From: Brachypodium distachyon
Lineage: Eukaryota > Streptophyta > Magnoliopsida > Poales > Poaceae
DNA: 64,000 nucleotides
Reading direction: 5' to 3'
Assembly: GCF_000005505.3 (NCBI RefSeq)
Contig: NC_016131.3
Coordinates: 992,001-1,056,000, forward strand
Shown: positions 11,361-22,000 of the stretch, one piece after another
Numbering within the stretch: position 1 is the first letter of the stretch
Layout: every line of letters starts with the position of its first letter
Position numbers and translations under genes: made by a program
The notes under the pieces: generated by a model
What the model saw: only the letters and a program-made list of their open reading frames with translations
What the model was told of the DNA's origin: nothing
The model's database searches: none

Positions 11361-12270
11361 GGAACATTAACAACTGTCTGATCGGTTGGAGATACCATTG
11401 TTGCTTAAGAGCTCATTTTGTGAGCTCCACCCTCTCACGCTCATATTTTACACCTTTTTTTTTACGCGGGAACAAGTGATAGTAACAACCCACAGAAAGA
11501 GTTGTACTATAACAACAAGGCTGTCATTATGAATTCTTTGAGACTATTCATTTTACTTAGGTAATGGCTGCAGAAAAGATCACGATTCAGTATGCAGTTG
11601 CACATTGCGCGTTGGATTGTGCGTCCAAGGCATGGAGTTAACGACGAACGGACGTTCCCTTGGAATTAGAAATCGTACTGCGTGCAGGGATGGAACAGAC
11701 AACTTACGAATCCTCCTCCTCGTCAGTACGCCCATGCATATCCGCCATTGGTCCCCCGATCAATGGCCACGTTTTCGCCGGCACCAGCTCGATCGATCGT
11801 GTTGCTTTGCTCAATTGTAATGCGAACAAGACGCGAGATCTGCTAATCTTATATGCCGAGCCCGAGAGGTTCCCGGTAACTGAAGAGGATTCAGTTTCCG
11901 GTTTCTGCGCGCTCCGGACTGGACCTGGGCTACCCCGACACTTCCAATCCAGCGGAAGAGTTTAGGCCTGAGCCAGGACACAAGGTTGAAACAATTTGGG
12001 CCCGGAAAAAGGCCCGAACCCTAGTTAAGCCCGAAACTCCCCTAAAGAAGAAAAAAAAAAGTTAAGCCCGAAACCGTTTCCGCTTATGTTTCCGGGAGGT
12101 CGTGGTTTTCCTCTCCATATACTATAAGATAGCAGAGCCTGTCAAAAAAAGAAAAAGAAAAGATAGCAGAGGATTACTAGTACATCTTCTTCGGATTGGA
12201 ATCAATCTGCTAACTTGTATACATAATCTCGATCACATCCCAGGTCCCCAGTCCGGATCGTGTGAAGTCC

Positions 12271-14894
12271 ATGGCGGATCTGCAGGGGCGTATTGACCAG
12301 GAGGATCCGTAAGACTCTCCTCTCCTCCATTTGCAATGAAATTTTATCTCTACCCATGCATCCATCCTGGCAATTCGTCTGCTTACTCACTGATCAAAGA
12401 CCAAGCCGTACTATTCATTCCCGTCCTTAGACTATACATTTGCCAGTCGCCAACAGTATCCAGAAACAGCTTATATTAGGATGGTTTATCGGTGATTTGT
12501 CTGATTTTGCAAAGTTTACAGAAATAAATACTCGGTTTTGAGGTCCGTTGGGTAAAAAAATTACTACCTGAGCAATTATATCTAGCAACGGCCTCTTGTT
12601 CCGTCTAGCTATTCTGCTATCTGAACCTGCTCTAGTTGATCCTTTTACTGTATTTATGAATAAATTACATGGTCTGTTTCAGGCATAAGGAGAATCTGCA
12701 TCTCATGCCAGAGGAACAGGAGCAACCCCGTCAGTCTCAAGTTGCAATCTCACGGGCTGCTTTAAAGGGAAAGTACGCAAGGTAATCTGAAACTACAAGA
12801 CTCTCTCTGCTTCTCTTTTTATCTTCCGGTTGCTCTTTGTCCAGCACCATTAATTGTGCATTTTCACTGGGCACTCGAGGGCCGAAATCCCGTTTGCTGT
12901 TCCTACTCAAAACTATTTTTCCTCGAAAATGGGTAACACAAATCCTCCCGTACTACTCCCGGCCCCATATGGTTAGCTGAATTTTGTTCTCTTTATAAAA
13001 ACCATTCTACACTGCAAGCTGCGTCATAATGGGCTAAGGAACTGTACTAAAAAACTGTTCATATCCAGCATCGATCCACACCCTGCACTGCAGCTGTTTA
13101 ATTGAGTGTCAAATTTGAGTTCCAGATAAACCTGATGACGAGCTTTTAAATCTGCTGTAACCGGTTTCATGAACTACACACCAAAAGTTATCATAAAAAA
13201 TACCACCAATTGTCGCAATTTTGTTTAGATACGCATACACCTGCACACTAAAATGCGTCTAGATATGCATATCTAGACAAAGTTGCGACACTTAATACGG
13301 GACGGAGTACTTGATACGGGACGGAGGGAGTACGGATTAGTAAATGGTACTGGTATATATATATTTTTTTGTGTGTGTGTGTGTGATAGAGAATGGCACA
13401 TGCATGAGACTTTTTATCTTGTTTAATTAGCGGCATAATATCTGTCAATGGATCAGGAGTCGACCTGCAGGTTGGGCTACCGAGGAAAGGAGTAGTACTC
13501 CTCAAGATTTCAACATGGAGCAGCATGCTTGGAGGTTTAAGCCATGTTTCCCCAAAACCACGTGTTTCTATGATGCCCCATATCCTATTAATTTTGGACG
13601 TCCAGTTGTACTGAGGAAGAGGACAGAACCTGAGGAGGTAAGGAATGCACGCCGTGAAAAAAGAATTGCGCTCAGACAAAAGGATGCACGTCACCATGCC
13701 AAGCTAGCTCTGCGTAAATATAACAGAGTAAACAACACCAAGGTAACTCTGTGGCATCCGCGTGTGATAAAAATGGGATGTGATAACCCTGCGTTAGCTA
13801 GGTTTTAACTGTATTTCCACTCTGTTTTTTCAGTTTGAGCTGCTGGAGGTACGAGCAATCTGCTTGTTTTTTGAGTTTGGATCGAGTTGCTTCCACTATA
13901 ACTTCACAGCAAAGTCTGAGGATCGCCATTCTGCTGATGCTGGCAGTACCAAGCTCTTCTTCTCTGAAGTTAACGGCGATTTTCGGAGTGAGAAGGATGT
14001 GCTGCTGTGCTGTATAGTTGGGGAAAACGATGCAGGTGAGTACTTAATTATTCCTAGATTACATACATGATGTAAGCTATCCATTCTATTACTAAACCCG
14101 TAGAAAGAAGGAAGATATCCTGATAATTCTCCATTCCCTTCCCTGCTGCATAAAGTAGTGTCACCTATCACACCACATTCTGCAAATACATTGAAGGTCT
14201 GTCCGAACTGTATAGACATGAATTGGTTCTCTACTTTACTCCAAGAAGACCTATTCCCAGATTGTGTCATTATTTAAACCTGCTTAATAACAACCTTCAG
14301 GGCAGAGAACACATTGCGCCAGCATCTGCAAGGACTATCTCAGTGTTTTGTTTTAATTGAACAGTCAGTTACAAGATATCAATGCAATAAGATGTTATAA
14401 AAAACTGTAGAAAGATGTATGGTACTATGCAATACTAATTTTACTTGTCATCATACTTGAATATCCTGAAAACACGACAAAGGTTTGTTCAATGTAGACT
14501 CTTAGTTCTGTCATTGTATCTCCTGGTTAATTTGATGACGAAGCAATTAAGCGAAGTTGCACTTTTGGGATGCAAGCCTGCTTAATTTGTTTCGGTACGA
14601 GATACTTCTTATTAGCTGTATATACTACATCTCCACAATATAATGGATGCAAGCTTAAGGTTAATTTGCATCAGGTTCAATTTTGTCGATCTCATTTTTT
14701 TTACCACGATCTCATGTTCTGTCGTCTGTTAATATTTAGCTAACTTTTTTTTCCCTATTTTTTTAGGGCATTGCTATGGCTGCGAAGTCAACCAGCCAGT
14801 GGTTGTCCACCCAAGCAGCCAGGCATACGGCGGTGGTAGTAGTACCTGCATTAACCTTCCATGTTCGGACGGCTCAAGCTCAGACAGTGAGTAG
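12271..14894 (+). CDS. DUF3615-like protein, copy 3 (complete)
   Basis: Exons are 12271-12308, 12683-12781, 13457-13742, 13834-14035 and 14767-14894, giving 753 bp and 250 residues. All junctions are GT/AG and the phases agree. The product begins MADLQGRIDQEDPHKENLHLMPEE. It then has a basic helix (RTEPEEVRNARREKRIALRQ), HHAKLALRKYNRVNNTK, the FELLEVRAICLFFEFGSSCF block, FFSEVNGDFRSEKDVLLCC, GENDAGHCYGCE and the Ser/Gly tail HPSSQAYGGGSSTC ending in SSSDSE. This matches my recollection of the grass-expanded DUF3615 domain, whose biochemical role is unknown. It lies head to head with copy 2 and has the same direction as copy 1. The start ATG is chosen because the phase and the short acidic N-terminus fit, but an additional upstream exon cannot be excluded. 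Confidence 0.7.
13209..13333. mobile_element. degenerate Stowaway MITE in DUF3615 intron
   Basis: Left TGTCGCAATTTTG pairs with right GTTGCGACA, followed by a duplicated GGGACGGAG end and GGGAGTA. The element is damaged at its left end. Confidence 0.5.
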
Positions 14895-16096
14895 TACCTA
14901 ATGTGAAGAGCTCGATGATTAGCTGGCTTCTGTCTTTATCAATCCTCTGGTGTGTCTTGGCTTGCTCTTGGGAAGAAAAATGTACTTGTTGTGGCAATAC
15001 CTTTTATATATATGGACATGGGGTGGAAACCTGAGTTTTAACTGAAAGTTGCCGTGTTAATTCAGTGTTCCTTTTTTATCAGATAAATGCCATATTTTCT
15101 CCGTCTGACATGTGCTTAAGCTTGCAGCTGATTTGTTTGCTACTTTTGACCATGTACCTGAAAATTGTACAGCTTGTTCTGTTTTTTCCCCCATATGTGA
15201 GCTGCTACATAACCACAACAGGTAAATACTTAAGTCAATCCGACAAGGGAAAAACGACAAGTGAGAGGGATGCTACACGCATAGGCATAGTCCATCACTC
15301 CTCATCTTCTGATGGCCTCTCGTAAAACTCCTGAACTTCACTTGAGAAGGGGTACCATAGGGGTTCAATTTCACATTTTTCATGTTTGAGGAATATCCTC
15401 TCCACTATTGTGGTGCCCTTCATTAATTAGGCTGAAAGCCTTCTTTTTGCCACCATTCACTTGTTTTAAAAATGTGCTACCTAATGATAGATTTCAAAGC
15501 CTAGTATAAGGCTTGCTCAAAGGATCGGCTGATGAAAAAAGAAGATGCTGTTTGATGCTGTTCGACCTTCAGATCTCGAAATCTGACCGACTTCTGCCTC
15601 TTCGCGGCACAAGCAAAGCGAAGTCGAGCTTGAATACCTACGAGGCCCAAGTGATTCGGGTGGGCCTTCCTGCCAAGTCGAGCTTTGCCCGTTCGAGCCC
15701 AACTCAGCATCCCCTTCATTTTTTTCCCTTCTTCATTTTTCGTCACGCATCTTCCGAGCACCCGCACCAGTCAAATCAGTTCTCGTCGCATCTCAGAGAT
15801 GCACGTGGAAATCGGTGGAGACGAGTATACTGCTGCTTTGTGACCTCTTACCAGCCTCAGTAGTGCTTGCAACCTCGTCACCCAATGACAGGGAAATGGG
15901 ACGCAAAGGGCGCAGGAGAACTACGGTTTGGGTTTTTGATTGCGCTTTATTGATTGACTATAAATAGTCGTTACAAAATTTGGAGCCCAAGATGGTGTCT
16001 TACAGAATTGGAAACAAACTCCTAATTAGATTTGGAAACAGTAGGGAAAACCTTCTACGGGACGAAATCTTTCTATCTCCAAATCCTAACTTACAA
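14895..16096. other. intergenic, contains a copy of RPN5 upstream DNA
   Basis: Segments at 15010-15120 and about 15480-15760 match 26560-26660 and about 26945-27810 in the same order. Shared strings include GGACATGGGGTG, TTTTAACTGAAAGTTGCCGT and GAAGTCGAGCTTGAATACC. The right-hand copies lie immediately upstream of RPN5, so this stretch is a displaced duplicate of that flank, including its GGCCCA motifs. No intact gene is seen. Confidence 0.6.
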
Positions 16097-19000
16097 TTAC
16101 TTACAATAAAATAATTCAGTGGACTCAGACCAAGGGTCCTTGTCCGACCTCGGAGGCTTGCGCCTGCACCCCCACATGACATGTTTATTCAAGTACTCAT
16201 TTTCTTGAGTCGGGTTGATAAAAAGACGAACGAGGATAGCCTGATGTGGCAATTTTTCAAGGAAGTGCATGTCTCGTAGGCTTGGTATGATCATCTTGAT
16301 GAAACCGAAATCTTGAGATTGCCATGCTCCTCCTTGATATAGGCTGGCAGTTCTTGTGTAAGCCCCGTGCAGCTTCAGGCTCCTTAAGGTCTTTGGTGGC
16401 TTGAAGCTCTCAAAGAAATCCTCATCGAATCGCACGAACAAGGATTCCAGATGGCCATGACCTGAGAGTGAATCCCACAAATTCTCCCACTTTTCATGGT
16501 TCATGCCCGAGACGCTGAGCTTGATCAATTGGGTAAGGTTTTTGAGCTTCTTCAGAATGGCCTTCCCACCTTTAGCATTTGCATTCACCACACCAAGGGT
16601 ACGCAAGGAAGACATGTTCCAAATCCCGACGGGAACCTCAACACCAGTAGTATCAGCCCTTGCAAGTTGGGGCCTTCTCTGGTGTTCATCTGATGACACA
16701 ATGGTACCAGCTCGAATGTACTGAATCTTCAGTAGCTTCAGGATAGCTGATGGCAATGCGACTATGGAGGTTTGTCTGACATTTAGAGTCTGCAGCTGCC
16801 TCAGCTCACCCACTGAATCTGGCAGATAAGTAATGTCAGTACATCCTCTCAGAGAGATGAACTTGAGGCTCACCAGCTTCCTCAAGACTTGCTCAAGGCC
16901 ATCATTCTTTACTTCTAATGTATTCTCTAGATCAAGCACCCTGATCCGCTTCATGCTATCAGAGACGAAGAAGTATTCCCACTTCCCAAACACTGTCAAA
17001 GACCGTAGCCGTGAGAAGTCAAGACTGTCAAACAGAATCTTGTCCCCGTCCCATTTTTCCATTATGGTCAAGTGTTGTCCTGTGCGTTGCGAGTTTACCT
17101 TACAATTCCCTTCCAAAGCAAAAACAAGGTTATCTTCCATTGGCTGTGAGATGATATATTCACGAAAGAAACCATTGATTTGCCACATGCCATTGCTTTC
17201 TATTTGATGTATTATGCCCAATTCAATGAGTTTAGAGAAGATCAGTTCTGCATTCTTCTTTGCCGTACGGCCAATTATGTCTCTAGAGTAACCCTCTGTG
17301 ATCCATCGCCTGAGCAAGCGACCCCGCCTTATTTGGCGGTTTATAGGAAAGACTGACAAATAGAAGATGTACGGCTTTACTGAATCATCACAAGCATCAA
17401 AATAGGAATGCATCCATGACAAATGAACCCTTAAATCATGGAATTGTTGGTCAGTTTGCAACTTGACCACAAGATCATCATTAATATCCTTCAAGAATGA
17501 GGTAGAGGCTTCCACACGATCACCATTAATATCCTTCATGAATGAGAAATAGGCTTGGCCCACCGCAGCTATTATTCTGGGAAGTCCGCCACACTTGGTC
17601 ACCATTTGTTTTGCAATCTCTAAATTGCTATACAGCTCACCAGCAACCTGCAAATTCATAAGTCTGTCAAATTCTAAAAATATGCAAGTTTTCAAATTCT
17701 AACATGGAAATTAAATAATGCTGTTGGAATTTAGTTCACTTCATCACTAAAAACTTTTTGAAGGTTAACAGCCGGCAAGTTCAGAGAAGAGAAATTCCGT
17801 ACTCCATTCTTACAAGTCGAACATGGGGACAGCTGCACGTCACACCTACCCATCTTGGCAGTTGTCATCAGTTCCAACCAAAAACCAATGGTAATTGCGC
17901 CCTATTAGGGCTGCAAATATTTGACCCTCAGGGTACCCTCCGACCTTGCTTAGTTCAAACAAATGAACTAGTTTTTAAAAAAGGTGTGTCATTTTAAATT
18001 TTTAGTTCATTTGGTTGAATTAAGGAGTGTCAAAGGGTACCTGAGGGTCAAAAATTTGCAGCTCTACACCCTACTGTCATCGGCTAGATCGACTTATATA
18101 CTACTAACTTTATGTAATCACCAGGTGAAAAAATGAAACCCAAATGAGTTGTCTGGTCTGGGGTTAACTTGCCAAACACCCTTGGGTTTGATAGGATTAA
18201 ATTAATCCGCTCAAACTTATTGAACTCTTTTATCATGGATTAAACTAACCCCTTAAAACTTTGGGATAAGTTAATCCATCAATTTTGCTCTTTATGCCAA
18301 GTTAACCTCGTCAATCTTCGCATGGGCCTGCCAAACATAAATATTGGGTTAAGCTAACCTAACAGGGTTAAAAAAGGATTAAGGTTAACTAACATGGATA
18401 AATTAATCCTAAACCAATTGTCGCAAACCAATATCAATGGTTTTTCTGTCACGACAGCGATCAGCCGATCACCATATGTGTAGTAGCGACAGGATTCTGT
18501 GTTCTTTTAAAAAGTTTGGTTTCAATAGCAATGGCTATGGCAGAAGCAAGGTTTTAAATTTTGGTTTCAGAACAAATTCAAGCTCCACCGAAATATGCGA
18601 AAAATATTTCGGTCTGGATTTGTATTATTTTCAGCACAAAATTATGAAAATTTGAAGTTTATTTTAACAGAAAATGGTTAAAACAAGGAACGATATGTGT
18701 GTGGAACGTGGGATTCGAACAATGAACCTTCGACGATAGGTTGTGGTTTGGTTCCAACCGGACGACATTACTTATTTGATCATTTTGTCAAAATACCTTT
18801 TAAAATCATTAAAATTTTGGGATCTGCGCTGAACAGATATCAGCCACCGGATCGGTGTCTCGGATGGAAGCAACACACGTGCCTATTCCTCCCATGCATC
18901 CATGATATAAGGAACTTTAGTCTAGATGTTTTGAGCTAAATATAAAGTATATTGGAGGGATAAGACCATTAGTATTACTAATAGCAATTAAGAATGTAAA

Positions 19001-22000
19001 AAACGAGACAAGCAAATCAGCATCCTCTCTTAGAAGTTCCAATACATGCAAGTAAAATCATCATTTAGACCTCCATACAATTTATTGTTTATTGAAACTC
19101 GTCAATGGATTAAATATAAAGTATCATTCCTTTATTTTATTTGAAAAATGACTATAATTATTCTTGTATCTTAAAATGCAGGTAGTCATTGAGATAAGAA
19201 AAAACATTGTTATTTGTTGGTTTTTTGGCAGTTGGCAGTTGCAACCACATGGAGATATTCATGTTCTGAATCTATGATTTTTTTATGTTCCATATTTTTT
19301 TTTGATTTAAATTGTTTATTGCATCATGTGCAGTGCAATCTTGATGTTTAAATTATATCCATGGCAAATAATGTCTTCAATTATATGTTTTGATGGAGAG
19401 TAGCAATTAAAATTGAAGATACAAAATATAGTGGATAGTTTGACCCGACCCCCGTCTGTCTCGCTCGAGGCGACCGGGGGACTCAACCCTAGCCGCCGCC
19501 TAGTCTCCATCATCCAGATCCCCCTGCCGCCGCTGTCGCGGGCCTTGCCGTGGCGGCGGCGGCGGCCACCCTTCTTCCTCCTAAGGTGGTGGTCGGGGCT
19601 GGCGGCCATCCTCTCCGCGGGGGCGGCGTCCTCCGGCGTGGCGTTCTCCTGGCGGGCGGCCATGCACTCGCGAGGCACAGCGGCAGTGCTGGCGCGTCGT
19701 AGCTCGGCTCAGTGCTCGGCAGGAGGCTGCAGGTGGTCGGGCGCCGGCGGACGCTTGGATCTGGGGCTTCGCGGCCGGATCCGATGGTTGGCGGTGTCCC
19801 GAGCTGCGGCGGGCTTCTTGCTCACAGGCGTTGGGGTCTGGGACGGCGCCCCCTAGTGGTGGTTTGTTGGCCGTCCCTTGCTGTTTGTGCGTGTGGCTTA
19901 GGCCGCCGCCTCTCCTTGTTGTCTCTAAGTGCACCTTCTGCCATGGTTTGGGGGCCGGGTGAAAGCCCAGGCTGGTGGCCGCCGGTTCTGACAATGACGA
20001 CGCCTCCGGGGGCCGTAGTCCTCCTCGGAGGCATTGTTGTGGCCCCTTTCCCGGATCCGGATGAAAACCCTAGATCCTTTGGACTGGGCAGCGGCGGCAT
20101 GTCCGTGTCGCAGGCTCCTTGGAGACGTTGCTTTGGATTTTTGGTCTCCTCGGCGGATCGGGTGGTTTCTAGTAGACAGCGGGAAGCAGCTTTTCTTGGC
20201 TTCCGTCTTCGGTCATCGTCGATCCTATGTTTTTCTTTGTGATGAGCTTCGCCCTCCTGTTGCTGCCTCGGCTGCTTGGTGTCTTTCGACGGCGTGAATG
20301 GCCAGTTTCTATTTGCAATCATCGGGGTCCTGCGGCGGTCAAGGTTCGTGTGCGGTGAGGTCTCGACTTCGCAACGCCCTTCAACTTGGTCTCGGCGGAG
20401 TGAGGTCCTTCGACCAAGCCGCTACACTCGTTGGCCTGGTGCTCTGTTTGGCCGTGGTGATGACAGCTAAGTTGGTGAAGATGCTTGTGTGCGTTGCAAT
20501 GTCTCGGTGCTGTGTGGCCTTTCGATGGCATTAGGAGTGCTCCTCTTGCAATGCATGTGTTCCTTGTTGTGACGATGGTCGTCGTGTAAGCTTTTCAGTT
20601 GCTCTGTTTTTTCTTTGTAACTCTTGTAGCTATTGCGGCCCTTGGCCTTGTTCTCTTCGTTCTTAATTAATGAAAAGCAGCACCGGTGCATTTCATCAAA
20701 AAAAAATATAGTGGATAGGATTGGTGGGGGGAGGGGGGAGGGGGGAGGGATATTGTGAGGATGCCCTACCAAAAGATCTACATCACTTCCTTAGAGTGGT
20801 CTTAGTGGGGAGTACCATGTATTAGTATTATGCATATGTATTACTAGTTTAATAGCGCATGGTACCATATTGTAGGTAATATATTTTATCTTATATAATT
20901 CTTTGTAGAAAACCAATTAAAATTGTTGTACACATGATCTATTGACCATTAAATTTTTGTACTTGTATATGTCGATGTTTTGCACCGACAAGAATTTTAT
21001 AGGGTGGCGTGCGGTCGGCAGACAACGCTGGATGCACTCAAGCTAGACACAAAATTATACAGGTTCGGGCCCTCCGGATACACACTGAGCAACAATCCTA
21101 CTTCCTGGTGTGGTGGCTATGTAGATTCCTTGATCCTCGATGAGATTACAAGGTCTAGGCTTGTGCAAAGAAGATGATTGTAGCTAGCCCTAGACTGCGA
21201 GAGCCCGCCATTGCCTTATATAGAGGGTCATGGCTAGGGTTTACATGGTTTCTGGATTCAATCATTGAGATTCGTGTAAGACTAATGTAGGTCCGATGGA
21301 TAAAAAAATCTTTATTGGATGGCTACGATCGTTGACTGAAAAATAACTATTTCTTAGTCGACTGAGAAATAAACACTCCCTAATTAATAAGCTAAAGGGT
21401 GCATATGTACTAGAGTATTGGAGTACCTTTTGAAAGAGATCAAAGGCCGGCACATCTTCTAGAGCTCTGACATTGAGCGTTCGACCTTCCCTGTCACCGA
21501 TATCAACACAATGTTGTGCGACACTTTTTTCGGTTGTGATGACAAGAATAGATGACAGTTCATAAAGGTTCCCGCGCAACAAGGCTTGTTTGATGGAGTC
21601 CCAGTCTTGCTTTGAGCGCAGCCCATCAATAACTACCAGGCATATGTTGCCATGCATGATGTCATAACACCCTTGAATTGGGTCGTGGCCTTGAATGATA
21701 CCAACTGCTGTTGCTTCCATTTCATGAGGATCAAGTGAATGGAAATCCAGAAGTAAGCGCCGAGAGAACTCCGCCAGGTCGAACGGATCAGGCACATCCA
21801 CCCACCCGAACATGTTAAACGGATGGCGCCGACCATCAAAGTCACCAAACCTGCCAATGTTAGCTTTTTTTGTGATCCCTAATGAGAACACCATGTTTAC
21901 ATAGCAGGAATATCTCACAAGAGCTGATTTCCCAACACCAACGGTCCCCCACACCGCGTGCACACCACCTTCCTGTACGTGACAGTAATCAATCGTGGCC

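Larger units (their letters stand above)
10267..12270. other. region between head-to-head DUF3615 copies
   Basis: Besides the retroelement-like block described separately, about 11360-12270 has no recognised gene. GGGCC/GGCCC motifs at 11960-12065 (TTAGGCCTGAG, TTGGGCCCGG, AAGCCCGAAAC) sit upstream of the copy 3 start and may be its promoter. The promoter of copy 2 is not identifiable. Confidence 0.4.

Noticed and set aside
19413..20322. Long overlapping open frames on both strands
   Set aside because: They follow the GC-rich retroelement block, show no family motifs and disagree between frames.
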